The notes under the pieces: generated by a model
What the model saw: only the letters and a program-made list of their open reading frames with translations
Databases searched by the model: none
What the model was told of the DNA's origin: nothing
Shown: in pieces, positions 26,809 through 36,353 of the stretch
Position numbering within the stretch: the stretch's first letter is position 1
How the letters are laid out: each line of letters opens with the position of its first letter
Position numbers and translations under genes: made by a program
Source: Pseudomonas viridiflava
Lineage (GTDB): Bacteria > Pseudomonadota > Gammaproteobacteria > Pseudomonadales > Pseudomonadaceae
Reading direction: 5' to 3'
DNA: 64,000 bases
NCBI RefSeq assembly: GCF_900601905.1
Contig: NZ_UWFA01000289.1
Location: 248,001-312,000, forward strand

Positions 26809-27672
26809 ATGAATGTTGACCTGCACTGCCACAGCACCGCCTCCGATGGCGCCCTCGCGCCTTCGGTACTGGTTGCCCGTGCTTACGAAAACGGCGTGCG
26901 CGTCCTGGCCCTGACCGACCACGATACCCTCGAAGGCCTCGCCGAGGCCCGCACAGCGGCGCATGCGCTGGGTATGCAACTGGTCAATGGCGTCGAACTG
27001 TCCTGCACCTGGGGTGGCTCGACCATCCATATTCTGGGCTACGGCTTTGCTGTCGATGCCCCGGCCCTGGTCGCGGCCATCGCCCGTTTGCACGAGGGTC
27101 GCTGGCTGCGTGCCGAGGAAATCAGCCGCAAATTAGCGATCAAAGGTATGCCTGGAGCGCTGGAAGGTGCCCGGGCCATTCAACAGGAGCTGGGCGACAG
27201 CGGCAATGCACCGGCCAGGCCGCACTTTGCGGACTTCATGGTGCGCGCCGGTTTCGTCAAGGATCGCGCCGAAGCGTTTCGCAAGTGGCTGGGCGCGGGC
27301 AAGCTGGGGGACGTCAAGCAACACTGGCCGACTCTGCAGGAAACCGTCGCCACCTTGCGTGAGTCAAACGCGTGGGTGAGCCTCGCGCATCCTACGCATT
27401 ACGATTTCACCCGAAGCAAGCGTCGCAAACTGGTCGCCGACTTTATCGAGGCGGGTGGCCATGCCATTGAAGTGGTCAACGGTCTGCAGCCTGCCGAGCA
27501 GGTGGGCACGCTGGCCATTCTGGCGCGTGAATTTGGTCTGCTGGTCACCGCTGGCAGTGATTTCCATGCACCGGGCGGCTGGGCCGAAATCGGCATCTAT
27601 CGTCCGGTTCCCGAAGACTTGCCGCCACTGTGGGCGCGATTCAAACATGACCAGCCTACTGCCGCCGTCTGA
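26809..27672 (+). CDS. PHP-domain 3',5'-nucleoside bisphosphate phosphatase (YciV/Rnm-like)
   Basis: This 287-residue metal-dependent phosphoesterase has the PHP motifs DLHCHSTASDG (about 3), LTDHDTLEG, an HPTHYD segment, and GSDFHAPGGW near the C-terminus. E. coli YciV/RnmAB-like enzymes hydrolyse 3',5'-bisphosphates and trim RNA 5' ends. Start at ATG 26809 gives MNVDLHCHS, as in relatives; ATG 26788 is possible. Neither has a clear ribosome binding site. It is divergent from yciB and just upstream of yciO. Confidence 0.88.
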   Translation: MNVDLHCHSTASDGALAPSVLVARAYENGVRVLALTDHDTLEGLAEARTAAHALGMQLVNGVELSCTWGGSTIHILGYGFAVDAPALVAAIARLHEGRWLRAEEISRKLAIKGMPGALEGARAIQQELGDSGNAPARPHFADFMVRAGFVKDRAEAFRKWLGAGKLGDVKQHWPTLQETVATLRESNAWVSLAHPTHYDFTRSKRRKLVADFIEAGGHAIEVVNGLQPAEQVGTLAILAREFGLLVTAGSDFHAPGGWAEIGIYRPVPEDLPPLWARFKHDQPTAAV

Positions 27673-27685
27673 ACAGGAAGTTACC

Positions 27686-28315
27686 GTGAGTCAATTTTTC
27701 CAGATCCATCCGGAAAACCCCCAGGCGCGCCTGATCAAACAGGCGGTGGAGATCATCAAGGCCGGCGGGCTGGTGGTTTACCCGACCGATTCGTCCTATG
27801 CGCTGGGTTGCCAACTGGGTGACAAGAGCGCCATCGAGCGCATTCGCCGTTTGCGTCAGCTGGACGACAAGCACAACTTCACCCTGATGTGCTGTGACCT
27901 GTCGCAGCTGGGGCTGTTTGCCAAAGTCGACACCGGTGCGTTCCGGGCCTTGAAAGCCCATACGCCGGGGCCTTACACCTTTATTCTCAATGCCACCCGG
28001 GAAGTGCCGCGCCTGATCCTGCACCCCAAGCGCCGCACCATCGGTCTGCGGGTGCCCGAGCACCCCATCGCCCAGGCGCTGCTGGAGGAACTGGGCGAGC
28101 CGCTGATGAGCGTCAGTCTGATCATGCCCGGCGAGACCGTACCATTGAGCGATCCCTACGACATGCGTCAGATCCTCGAACATCAGGTCGATCTGATCAT
28201 CGATGGCGGGATCGGCGGCATTTCCGCTTCGACCGTCATCAATCTGGCCGAGGGTGAGCCTCAGGTGATCCGTGTCGGTTGCGGCGATCCTTCGCCTTTT
28301 GGCGTGCAGGCGTAA
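27686..28315 (+). CDS. yciO: YciO/Sua5/YrdC family protein
   Basis: This 209-residue protein belongs to the YrdC/Sua5 superfamily, whose members make threonylcarbamoyl-AMP for tRNA t6A. It fits the YciO branch: KQAVEIIKAGGLVVYPTDSSYALGCQL at the start, with RIRRLRQLDDKHNFTLMC and PGPYTFILNATREVPR. YciO acts weakly in this reaction and its real role is unsettled. GTG 27686 has AGGAAG at 27675-27680. Its stop overlaps the scpA start by one base. Confidence 0.92.
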   Translation: MSQFFQIHPENPQARLIKQAVEIIKAGGLVVYPTDSSYALGCQLGDKSAIERIRRLRQLDDKHNFTLMCCDLSQLGLFAKVDTGAFRALKAHTPGPYTFILNATREVPRLILHPKRRTIGLRVPEHPIAQALLEELGEPLMSVSLIMPGETVPLSDPYDMRQILEHQVDLIIDGGIGGISASTVINLAEGEPQVIRVGCGDPSPFGVQA

Positions 28316-29133
28316 TGAGCAGCGTAGAAACCGTGGACAGCCAGGCCGGTGCCCAGCAGGAACTGCCGTTTGCCATGGTTTATGGTCAGGCGGTCATGCA
28401 GATGCCCATGGACCTGTACATTCCACCGGATGCCCTGGAAGTTTTTCTGGAGGCCTTCGAAGGTCCGCTGGACCTGCTGCTGTACCTGATCCGCAAACAG
28501 AACATCGACATCCTCGACATCCCGGTGGCAGAGATCACCAAGCAATACATGGGTTATGTCGAACTGATGAAAAGCGTGCGTCTGGAGCTGGCGGCCGAAT
28601 ACCTGGTGATGGCTGCCATGCTCGCCGAGATCAAGTCACGTATGTTGCTGCCACGTTCCGCCGAGGTCGAGGCCGAGGAGGACGACCCACGCGCCGAACT
28701 GATTCGCCGACTGCAGGAATACGAACGCTTCAAGGCCGCCGCTGAAGGCATCGACCAACTGACGCGGGTCGGACGCGATGTGATCGTGCCCAGACTGGAT
28801 GCGCCCGAAGCCCGGGCGCGCAAGTTGCTCCCCGATGTGAGCCTTGATGAACTGCTGATGTCCATGGCCGAAGTGCTGCGGCGTGGCGATATGTTTGAAA
28901 GCCACCAGGTCAGCCGCGAGGCCTTGTCGACCCGCGAACGCATGAGTGATGTGCTCGAACGCCTCAAAGGCGGTGGCTTTGTGCCGTTTGCCGAGTTGTT
29001 CACGGCCGAAGAAGGGCGTCTGGGCGTGGTAGTGACTTTTATGGCAGTGCTTGAGCTGGTCAAGGAATCCTTGGTAGAGCTGGTGCAGAATGAGCCCTTT
29101 GCCGTTATCCACGTACGGGCCCGAGCCGAGTAA
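28315..29133 (+). CDS. scpA: segregation and condensation protein ScpA
   Basis: This 272-residue kleisin joins the SMC heads and binds ScpB to form the chromosome-condensing complex. It has an N-terminal DALEVFLEAFEGPLDLLLYLI segment (SMC neck binding), IPVAEITKQYMGYVELM, EYLVMAAMLAEIKSRMLLP and a C-terminal winged helix (about 205-272). The start is set by TAATG overlap with yciO; the frame extends further up without a better start. It lies 10 bases ahead of scpB. No smc gene is in the window. Confidence 0.94.
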   Translation: MSSVETVDSQAGAQQELPFAMVYGQAVMQMPMDLYIPPDALEVFLEAFEGPLDLLLYLIRKQNIDILDIPVAEITKQYMGYVELMKSVRLELAAEYLVMAAMLAEIKSRMLLPRSAEVEAEEDDPRAELIRRLQEYERFKAAAEGIDQLTRVGRDVIVPRLDAPEARARKLLPDVSLDELLMSMAEVLRRGDMFESHQVSREALSTRERMSDVLERLKGGGFVPFAELFTAEEGRLGVVVTFMAVLELVKESLVELVQNEPFAVIHVRARAE

Positions 29134-29143
29134 GAGCTGATCA

Positions 29144-29902
29144 ATGAACCTTAACGAACCCCGCGAGCTGGCCCCGCTGCTCGAAGCTTTTCTGTTGGCC
29201 TCGGGTAAGCCGCAATCGCTGGAACGCCTGTTCGAACTGTTCGAAGAAGGCGAGCGTCCTGAACCGCCGGTTTTCAGGAAAGCTCTGCAATTGCTCGGCA
29301 AGTCCTGCGAGGGGCGTGCTTTTGAGCTCAAGGAAGTAGCGTCCGGCTATCGCTTGCAGATCCGCGAGAAGTTTTCTCCATGGGTAGGGCGCTTGTGGGA
29401 AGAACGGCCGCAGCGCTACTCCCGGGCGATGCTGGAAACCATGGCGCTGATTGCCTATCGCCAGCCGATAACCCGGGGCGAAATCGAAGACGTGCGCGGC
29501 GTTGCGGTCAATAGCCATATCGTCAAGACCTTGCTCGAACGCGAGTGGATACGGGTGGTGGGCTATCGCGAAGTACCGGGCCGCCCGGCGATGTTTGCCA
29601 CGACCAAGGCGTTTCTGGACCATTTCAATCTGAAAAACCTCGACGATCTGCCGCCGCTGGCCGACTTGCGTGAGCTTGAGCCGGACCCGGTGATGGATTT
29701 CGAAGACGCGCCGGTGCCTGCGCATTTGCAGGCCCTGGCCGACGCAAGCATTGACCCCGATGCTGAACCCGAGCCGCCCAGGGACGAAACCAGTTTCCGC
29801 AGCCTGTTGGTCGAACTTGACTCCATGGAGCAGGGTCTGAAGATCGACTTTGATGATTTGTTGCCGGATGAGAAACCTGAAGACGACACCGATCCGGAGT
29901 GA
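29144..29902 (+). CDS. scpB: segregation and condensation protein ScpB
   Basis: This 252-residue protein has two winged helices that bind ScpA. Recognisable features are PRELAPLLEAFLLASGKPQS, RYSRAMLETMALIAYRQPIT with GEIEDVRGVAVNS, and VVGYREVPGRPAMFATTKAFL. The C-terminal 70 residues are acidic and probably disordered. It is 10 bases after scpA and 73 bases before a small DUF1289 gene. Confidence 0.95.
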   Translation: MNLNEPRELAPLLEAFLLASGKPQSLERLFELFEEGERPEPPVFRKALQLLGKSCEGRAFELKEVASGYRLQIREKFSPWVGRLWEERPQRYSRAMLETMALIAYRQPITRGEIEDVRGVAVNSHIVKTLLEREWIRVVGYREVPGRPAMFATTKAFLDHFNLKNLDDLPPLADLRELEPDPVMDFEDAPVPAHLQALADASIDPDAEPEPPRDETSFRSLLVELDSMEQGLKIDFDDLLPDEKPEDDTDPE

Positions 29903-29914
29903 ACTCAGATCAAT

Positions 29915-29941
29915 TGTAGGAGACCAAGCACCGCTCCCACA
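29915..29941. repeat. possible REP remnant hairpin
   Basis: TGTAGGAG at 29915-29922 pairs with CTCCCACA at 29934-29941 with one mismatch. It looks like a decayed class A end. Evidence is thin. Confidence 0.4.
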
Positions 29942-29974
29942 GGCTTCATTCACCCTCCAGCAGGGCATCTATAA

Positions 29975-30163
29975 ATGAGCTCGAAAAACCCCTGCATCAG
30001 CCTCTGCAAGTTCGACGCAGACATCTGCATTGGCTGTGGTCGCAGCAAGAAGGAAATCAAGGGCTGGAAGAAAATGGACAAGGCCGAGCGCAAAGTCGTG
30101 CTTGCTGATTCGGCGGGCCGTTTGAAGGATTTGAAGAAAGCCGGTCGGCGGAAAAACAAATAA
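29975..30163 (+). CDS. DUF1289 family small Cys-rich protein
   Basis: This 62-residue protein has the DUF1289 pattern: NPCISLCKFDADICIGCGRS (CxxxC and CxxC, a probable metal site) followed by KEIKGWKKMDKAER. The function is unknown. It lies between scpB and rluB, as in other Pseudomonas genomes. Confidence 0.9.
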   Translation: MSSKNPCISLCKFDADICIGCGRSKKEIKGWKKMDKAERKVVLADSAGRLKDLKKAGRRKNK

Positions 30164-30347
30164 CCTGTCTGTTTTCGACTACGCTCTGATGCGCAAAGCG
30201 CAGGGTGAGCGTATGATTCGCGGCCTTTTGGCGATTCATGCTCGCCAACAGCTTTATCAGAATCATGCCTGCAGGCTTCCACAGCCAGGGCAACAGGTTG
30301 CGCCGGTCCTCGGCGTGCCCTGAATCGACACACCGGGAGGTGCCCAG

Positions 30348-31595
30348 ATGAGTGAAAAAGACAAGCAGGACAGCCAGGAAATCGGACCCGCAGGCGAAAA
30401 GCTGCAGAAGGTTCTGGCACGTATTGGCGTAGGCTCGCGTCGCGACGTCGAAGCCTGGATCAGCCAGGGCCGGATCAAGGTCAATGGCAAGGACGCGACT
30501 CTCGGTCAACGCGTCGATCTGCATGATGCGATCAGCGTTGATGGTCGCGTCATCAAACGCGAAGAGGCCGCCGAAACGGTGCGCCGCGTGATCATGTACA
30601 ACAAGCCGGACGGTGAAATCTGTACCCGTGACGACCCGGAAGGTCGCCCGACGGTGTTTGATCGCCTGCCGCGCCCGAAAGAAGGCCGCTGGGTCAACAT
30701 CGGTCGTCTGGACATCAACACCACCGGTTTGCTGATGTTCACCACCGACGGTGAACTGGCCAACCGCCTGATGCACCCTTCGTTCGAAATGGACCGCGAA
30801 TACGCCGTGCGTGTACGTGGCGAAGTCGACGACGACATGATCGCCCGCCTTAAAGCCGGTGTTGTCCTTGAAGACGGCCCGGCTCGTTTCACCGACATCC
30901 AGCAAGCGCCGGGCGGTGAAGGTTTCAACCACTGGTATCACTGCGTGGTGATGGAAGGTCGCAACCGCGAAGTCCGTCGTCTGTGGGAATCCCAGGGGTT
31001 GGTGGTCAGCCGTCTGAAGCGCGTGCGTTACGGGCCGGTGTTCCTGAATTCTGACCTGCCGATGGGCCGCTGGCGCGAAATGAGCCAGTACGAAGTCGAC
31101 GTGCTCAGTGCTGAAGTTGGCCTGACTCCTGTGGCCCAGCCGCAGATGAACGCCAAGACCAAGGACAAACTGGAGCGCCTGCAGCGTCAGTCGTCCCGCC
31201 CGTTGGGCAAAGGCGAGCGCGTTGTACGGACCTTGCGTCCGGCCAAAGAAGGCGCGCCGACCCATGATCGTGCGCCGCGTCAGCCACAGATCACCGGCAG
31301 CGACCGCGATCGCAGCCAGCGTCCGGCCGCGCCGCGCACTGACTCGAACCGTGGTCAGCGCAACGACCCGAGCAAGCCGTCGCCGCGCAGCCCGCGTCCG
31401 GCCACTGGTCGCACCGACAACAGCCGTGGCACGCCAGTGGCTGAGCGTCCGAGCGATATGAACAAACGGCCAGCCAAGCCGTCGCCGAAGCGTCCGGGTA
31501 TCACCCTGGTCGATGACGCGCCGTCCGGCAAACGTCGTGGACCGGCATCGGGTTCGGGCCAGCGCCCAGGCTTCGGTCGTCGCAAGCCGCAGTAA
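30348..31595 (+). CDS. rluB: 23S rRNA pseudouridine(2605) synthase RluB
   Basis: This 415-residue RluB has an S4 RNA-binding domain (about 20-75, QKVLARIGVGSRRDVEAWIS), the RsuA-family catalytic GRLDINTTGLLMFTTDG with the nucleophilic Asp, and LMHPSFEMDREYAV. Residues beyond about 270 are a long Pro/Arg/Ser basic tail (SSRPLGKGERVV onward), probably disordered and RNA binding. E. coli RluB is about 290 residues, so the tail is an extension common in Pseudomonas. CGGGAGGT precedes ATG 30348. A strong terminator follows. Confidence 0.94.
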   Translation: MSEKDKQDSQEIGPAGEKLQKVLARIGVGSRRDVEAWISQGRIKVNGKDATLGQRVDLHDAISVDGRVIKREEAAETVRRVIMYNKPDGEICTRDDPEGRPTVFDRLPRPKEGRWVNIGRLDINTTGLLMFTTDGELANRLMHPSFEMDREYAVRVRGEVDDDMIARLKAGVVLEDGPARFTDIQQAPGGEGFNHWYHCVVMEGRNREVRRLWESQGLVVSRLKRVRYGPVFLNSDLPMGRWREMSQYEVDVLSAEVGLTPVAQPQMNAKTKDKLERLQRQSSRPLGKGERVVRTLRPAKEGAPTHDRAPRQPQITGSDRDRSQRPAAPRTDSNRGQRNDPSKPSPRSPRPATGRTDNSRGTPVAERPSDMNKRPAKPSPKRPGITLVDDAPSGKRRGPASGSGQRPGFGRRKPQ

Positions 31596-31608
31596 GCGTC
31601 ACTCGTGA

Positions 31609-31643
31609 CAAAAAACGCTCATCTCAGGATGGGCGTTTTTTTT
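31609..31643 (+). terminator. Rho-independent terminator after rluB
   Basis: A stem of AAAACGCTCATC with GATGGGCGTTTT (one loop of about 5 bases) is followed by a T-run. It ends the yciO/scp/rluB group and separates it from comEC. Confidence 0.88.
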
Positions 31644-31739
31644 GCCTGTCACTCAGATCTTGTGACACTTGATTCCGACACTCGCGGACTGTTGCGCTAA
31701 GCCTTCTGATGATCTTCGCGGTTATCAGGATGAGCGTTT

Positions 31740-33971
31740 ATGCGTATGGGGATGTTGGCTTTTGCCTTGGGTTTGCTGGCGTTGCGCTTTTTGCCAGTCT
31801 TGCCCCCGGTTTGGCTGCTGGTGGCAATGCCGGTGTTCGGGCTGATGCTTTTACCCTTTCGCAGCTACCCGATAGCGTTGTTTTTACTGGGTTTCACCTG
31901 GGCCTGCGTTTCGGCGCAGCTTGCGCTCAACGATCGCCTGCCTGCCCGGCTCGACGGCCAGACCCTGTGGCTGGAGGGTAAGGTGGCAGGCTTACCGGCT
32001 GCGGCTGACGGGGTGGTGCGCTTTGAGCTGCAAGACCCGCAATCGCGAAGAACCCGTTTGCCGCAGTTGATTCGGGTGGCCTGGTACGGCGGGCCGCAGA
32101 TTCGCAGTGGCGAGCGTTGGCGGCTGGCGGTCAAGCTCAAGCGCCCCGGCGGCCTGGTCAACCCCGATGCGTTTGAGTACGAGGCCTGGCTGCTGGCCCA
32201 ACGGATCGGGGCGACCGGGACGGTAGCCGATGGACAGCGGCTGGCGTCGGCGGCATCAGGCTGGCGTGACCAGATCCGCCAGCGCCTGCTGGCCGTTGAC
32301 GCACAAGGCCGTGAAGGCGGGCTAGCGGCCCTGGTGCTCGGCGATGGCTCAGGCCTGAGCCGCGCCGACTGGGAAATCTTACAGGCCACCGGGGCTGTTC
32401 ATCTGTTGGTGATTTCCGGTCAGCACATTGGTTTGCTCGCCGCAGTGATGTATGGGCTGATTGCGGGGCTGGCCCGCTGGGGGCTGTGGCCGCGGGGGTT
32501 GCCCTGGTTGCCCTGGGCGTGCGGGCTGGCATTCGCAGCGGCGCTTGCCTACGGCTTGCTGGCGGGTTTCGAGGTCCCCGTGCGGCGTGCCTGCGTGATG
32601 GTCGGCATGGTACTGCTCTGGCGTCTGCGCTTTCGCCATCTCGGTGTGTTGCTGCCGATTTTGCTGTCGCTCAACCTGGTGTTGATTTTCGAGCCGCTGG
32701 CCAGCCTGCAGCCGGGCCTGTGGTTGTCGTTTGCTGCCGTGGCGATCCTGATACTGATCTTCAGCGGTCGTCTGGGCGCCTGGAGCTGGTTGCGCAGCTG
32801 GACCCGCGCCCAGTGGTTGATCGCCATCGGCTTGCTGCCGGTGCTCCTGGCCTTGAATCTGCCCATTAGCCTCAGCGGACCAGTGGCCAATCTGGTCGCG
32901 GTGCCCTGGGTGAGTTTTGTGGTACTGCCGCCAGCGTTGTTGGGGACTCTGCTATTGCCCGTGCCGCTGCTGGGGGAGGGGCTGCTGTGGCTTGCCGGTG
33001 GCGCGTTGCACTGGCTGTTTGGTTTTCTCGGCTGGATGGCCGACAGGTTCCCGGCCTGGATACCTGGCGCGGTGCCGTTATGGATCTGGCTGTTGAGTCT
33101 GTTGGGGGCAGTCTTGCTGCTGCTGCCCGGCGGTGTACCGCTGCGGCCGTTGGGCTGGCCGTTGTTGTTGCTGTGTGTGTTTCCTCCGCTGAAAACCGTG
33201 CCTTATGGGCAGGCTGAAGTGCTGCAGCTGGATGTCGGGCAGGGCTTGGCGATTCTGATCCGCACCCGGCAGCACACGCTGTTGTACGACGCGGGCCCCC
33301 GGTTTGGCGAGTTCGACATCGGCCAGCGAGTGGTGCTGCCCGCGATTCGTAAAGGCGGCGTGGGTAAACTGGACTTGATGCTGCTCAGCCACGCCGATGC
33401 CGATCACGCCGGGGGCGCGCTGGCGGTGTATCAGGGGCTGCCGGTGGAGCGAGTCCTGGGCGGCGAGCTGGCCCGATTGCCCGCGCTGCTCAATGCACAA
33501 CCTTGCGAAAATGATCAGCGCTGGGAATGGGATGGCGTGGTGTTCTCGATCTGGCGTTGGCAACAGGCCAGGGAAGGTAATCAGGCATCCTGCGTGTTGA
33601 TGATCGATGCCTTGGGAGAACGGCTTTTGTTGACTGGCGATATTGATGCCGAAGCCGAGCGGGCGCTGATCGACAGCGGTTTTAACCTGCATGCTGACTG
33701 GTTGCAGGCACCGCACCATGGCAGTCGGACTTCATCCTCGAAAGTCTTTCTTCAGGCCGTTGCGCCTCGGGGCGTGCTGATTTCCCGGGGGCGCAACAAT
33801 GCCTTTGGTCATCCGCACCCAATGGTCATGGCGCGCTACGGCTGGCTGGGTATTCGCAGTTATGACAGCGCTGAACTGGGTGCCGTCAGCGTGCAGCTGG
33901 GCGCCTTCGGCCAGCCTCGGTCGCAACGCCATGAAAGGCGCTTCTGGCGTGATTCCAGTCAAGGATATTGA
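31740..33971 (+). CDS. comEC: ComEC/Rec2 family DNA internalization protein
   Basis: This 743-residue inner-membrane protein is the likely DNA uptake channel for natural transformation. It has an N-terminal OB-like region, the central Competence domain with many helices (about 200-500, including AVHLLVISGQHIGLLAAVMYG), and a C-terminal metallo-beta-lactamase-like domain (about 505-743) with SHADADHAGG, LTGDIDAEAE and APHHGSRTSSS. It starts at ATG 31740 with AGGA upstream. It is immediately upstream of exbB/exbD-like genes, the usual Pseudomonas order. Confidence 0.94.
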   Translation: MRMGMLAFALGLLALRFLPVLPPVWLLVAMPVFGLMLLPFRSYPIALFLLGFTWACVSAQLALNDRLPARLDGQTLWLEGKVAGLPAAADGVVRFELQDPQSRRTRLPQLIRVAWYGGPQIRSGERWRLAVKLKRPGGLVNPDAFEYEAWLLAQRIGATGTVADGQRLASAASGWRDQIRQRLLAVDAQGREGGLAALVLGDGSGLSRADWEILQATGAVHLLVISGQHIGLLAAVMYGLIAGLARWGLWPRGLPWLPWACGLAFAAALAYGLLAGFEVPVRRACVMVGMVLLWRLRFRHLGVLLPILLSLNLVLIFEPLASLQPGLWLSFAAVAILILIFSGRLGAWSWLRSWTRAQWLIAIGLLPVLLALNLPISLSGPVANLVAVPWVSFVVLPPALLGTLLLPVPLLGEGLLWLAGGALHWLFGFLGWMADRFPAWIPGAVPLWIWLLSLLGAVLLLLPGGVPLRPLGWPLLLLCVFPPLKTVPYGQAEVLQLDVGQGLAILIRTRQHTLLYDAGPRFGEFDIGQRVVLPAIRKGGVGKLDLMLLSHADADHAGGALAVYQGLPVERVLGGELARLPALLNAQPCENDQRWEWDGVVFSIWRWQQAREGNQASCVLMIDALGERLLLTGDIDAEAERALIDSGFNLHADWLQAPHHGSRTSSSKVFLQAVAPRGVLISRGRNNAFGHPHPMVMARYGWLGIRSYDSAELGAVSVQLGAFGQPRSQRHERRFWRDSSQGY

Positions 33972-34039
33972 TCGCAAACTTCGGCGCGGCGCTGACCCTA
34001 TGTTAGAGTGGCGCCCACTTTTGCGAGGGAGTCGTCACT

Positions 34040-34714
34040 GTGTGGGAACTGGTCAAATCTGGCGGCTGGATGATGCTGCCGATCATTCTGAGTTCCATTG
34101 CCGCGGTCGGCATCATTATCGAGCGTCTCTGGACCTTGCGTGCCAGCCGTATTGCGCCACCGCATCTGGTGGGCCAGGTATGGCGCTGGCTGCAGGATAA
34201 AAAACTCGACGGCGAAAAGCTCAAGGAGCTGCGCGCCGATTCGCCGCTGGGTGAAATTCTCGCAGCGGGTCTGGCGAACTCAAGGCATGGTCGCGAGATC
34301 ATGAAAGAGTGCATCGAAGAGGCTGCTGCAAGGGTCATTCATGACCTGGAGCGCTACCTGAGCGCCCTCGGTTCGATTGCCGCCATGGCGCCGTTGCTGG
34401 GTTTGCTGGGCACCGTGCTGGGCATGATTGATATTTTCGGCTCGTTCAACGCAACCGGTAACACTGCCAATGCCTCGGTACTGGCCGGTGGTATTTCCAA
34501 GGCGCTGATCTGTACCGCGTCAGGCCTGATCGTCGCCATTCCGGCGATCTTCTTCCATCGCTACCTGCAAAGCCGCGTTGACGAGTTGGTGGTCGGCATG
34601 GAGCAGGAAGCGATCAAGCTGGTGGAAGTGGTGCAGGGCGACCGTGATGTGGACCTGAACGACCCCAAGGTTGCACTCAAACTGCAGGCCCGTGGCGAGG
34701 GTCGCAAAAAGTGA
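34040..34714 (+). CDS. exbB: MotA/TolQ/ExbB proton channel family protein
   Basis: This 224-residue inner-membrane protein has an N-terminal helix (GGWMMLPIILSSIAAVGIII), a cytoplasmic section, and the conserved LGSIAAMAPLLGLLGTVLGM and SKALICTASGLIVAIPAIFF pair that forms the proton channel. GTG start at 34040 with GAGGGA upstream. It pairs with the exbD-like gene by a four-base GTGA overlap. No tonB lies here, so the partner is uncertain. Confidence 0.9.
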   Translation: MWELVKSGGWMMLPIILSSIAAVGIIIERLWTLRASRIAPPHLVGQVWRWLQDKKLDGEKLKELRADSPLGEILAAGLANSRHGREIMKECIEEAAARVIHDLERYLSALGSIAAMAPLLGLLGTVLGMIDIFGSFNATGNTANASVLAGGISKALICTASGLIVAIPAIFFHRYLQSRVDELVVGMEQEAIKLVEVVQGDRDVDLNDPKVALKLQARGEGRKK

Positions 34715-35142
34715 AGTTTCGGCGCCGCAAGGCCAGGGAGAACATCGATATCAACCTCGTTTCGTTGATTGATGTGGTGTTCATTCTGCTGCTGTTTTTC
34801 ATCGTGACCACCACCTTCACCCGCGAAACCCAATTGCGTGTGGATCTGCCGCAAGCCGTTACGGGCACCCCGGAAACCGATGCCGCCCTCAAGCATCTGG
34901 ACATCACCATCAACGCTGACGGGATCTTTTCCCTGAACAATCAATTGCTGCCCAAAAACGATCTGCCGACGCTGATCGACGCCTTGCAGCGCGAGTCGGC
35001 CGGTGACACCAGCTTGCCGTTGTCCATCAGCGCCGATGGCAAGACGCCGCATCAGGCGGTGATCACTGCCATGGACGCCGCAGGCAAGCTGGGTTTCAGT
35101 CATCTGCGCATGACCACCGTTGAAGCTGCACCGGCTAATTGA
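34711..35142 (+). CDS. exbD: ExbD/TolR family biopolymer transport protein
   Basis: This 143-residue protein has a short cytoplasmic start, one membrane helix (NLVSLIDVVFILLLFFIVTT) with the conserved Asp needed for proton use, and a periplasmic domain with LPQAVTG and ISADGKTPHQAVITAMDAAG. It begins with GTG 34711 inside the exbB stop region, which indicates coupling. With ExbB it makes the motor. Confidence 0.91.
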   Translation: MKFRRRKARENIDINLVSLIDVVFILLLFFIVTTTFTRETQLRVDLPQAVTGTPETDAALKHLDITINADGIFSLNNQLLPKNDLPTLIDALQRESAGDTSLPLSISADGKTPHQAVITAMDAAGKLGFSHLRMTTVEAAPAN

Positions 35143-35154
35143 TGGCAGTTTCCG

Positions 35155-36150
35155 ATGTCATTCTCTGAACGTTTGCTCAACGCCTGGTACACCGGTCATC
35201 CAGCGCTGACGCTGCTGCGTCCACTGGAGTGCCTTTATCGCCGGGTCGTCAACGGCAAGCGCGAGCGCTTTCTGGCCGGGCAGGGCGAGATTTACAAAGC
35301 GTCGGTGCCGGTCATAGTCGTGGGCAATATCACCATCGGTGGCACCGGCAAGACGCCGCTGATCCTGTGGATGATCGAGCACTGTCGTCAGCGTGGCCTG
35401 CGGGTTGGCGTGGTCAGTCGTGGCTACGGCGCGAGTCCGCCGAGTTTGCCCTGGCGGGTGACGGCCGAGCAGAGTGCCAGTCAGGCGGGCGATGAGCCGT
35501 TGTTGATCGTGCAGCGCAGCGGCGTGCCGATGATGATTGACCCTGATCGTGCTCGTGCAGTGAAAGCCTTGCTCGACAGCGAACCCCTTGATCTGATTCT
35601 TTCCGACGATGGTCTGCAGCATTACCGGTTGGCGCGTGATCTTGAGCTGGTGTTGATCGACGCGGCTCGCGGGCTGGGTAATCGTCGTTGTCTCCCGGCA
35701 GGTCCTTTGCGCGAGCCGCTTGAGCGCTTGCAGAGTGTCGATGCGCTGCTTTACAACGGCGCCAGTGCTGATCGCGAAGACGGCTATGCCTTCCAGCTCA
35801 AGCCCTCGGCGTTGGTCAATCTGCGCAGCGGCGAGCGCCAGCCGGTGGATTTCTTCCCGCCCGGACAAGCGCTGCATGCAGTCGCCGGGATCGGCAACCC
35901 GCAACGTTTCTTCAATACCCTTGAAGGGCTACACTGGCGGCCAGTTGCTCATGCGTTCGCCGACCATGCCGTTTTCAGCGCGCAGGCGCTGAGCTTTACG
36001 CCGGTGCTGCCAGTGGTCATGACCGAAAAGGATGCCGTGAAATGCCGGCCCTTTGCGGCGCACGATTGGTGGTATCTGGCTGTGGATGCGAAACCCTCCG
36101 ACGCGTTCGTCAGTTGGTTCGATTCTCAGTTGTTACGTCTTTTGCCATGA
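35155..36150 (+). CDS. lpxK: tetraacyldisaccharide 4'-kinase LpxK
   Basis: This 331-residue inner-membrane-associated kinase phosphorylates the 4' position of the lipid A disaccharide. It has [18 protein letters not shown] (P-loop), [15 protein letters not shown] and [14 protein letters not shown]. Its start is 13 bases after exbD, and the Trm112-like gene follows 17 bases later. It belongs to a compact operon with kdsB and murB. Confidence 0.95.
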   Translation: MSFSERLLNAWYTGHPALTLLRPLECLYRRVVNGKRERFLAGQGEIYKASVPVIVVGNITIGGTGKTPLILWMIEHCRQRGLRVGVVSRGYGASPPSLPWRVTAEQSASQAGDEPLLIVQRSGVPMMIDPDRARAVKALLDSEPLDLILSDDGLQHYRLARDLELVLIDAARGLGNRRCLPAGPLREPLERLQSVDALLYNGASADREDGYAFQLKPSALVNLRSGERQPVDFFPPGQALHAVAGIGNPQRFFNTLEGLHWRPVAHAFADHAVFSAQALSFTPVLPVVMTEKDAVKCRPFAAHDWWYLAVDAKPSDAFVSWFDSQLLRLLP

Positions 36151-36167
36151 TTCGCTCAGGAATGCTT

Positions 36168-36353
36168 ATGGACACCAAATTGCTCGACATCCTTGCCTGC
36201 CCGATCTGCAAGGGTCCGCTGAAACTCAGCGCCGACAAGACCGAACTGATCAGCAAGGGCGCAGGCCTGGCCTATCCGATCCGTGACGGCATCCCGGTGA
36301 TGCTCGAAAGCGAAGCCCGCACGCTGAGCACCGATGAGCGTCTGGATAAATGA
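36168..36353 (+). CDS. Trm112 family zinc-ribbon-like protein (YcaR)
   Basis: This 61-residue protein has the Trm112/YcaR pattern, with one CPIC pair: [17 protein letters not shown], then [14 protein letters not shown]. It usually sits between lpxK and kdsB. Trm112 in eukaryotes activates methyltransferases; the bacterial role is unclear. AGGA lies upstream of ATG 36168. Its TGA overlaps the kdsB start. Confidence 0.92.
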   Translation: MDTKLLDILACPICKGPLKLSADKTELISKGAGLAYPIRDGIPVMLESEARTLSTDERLDK

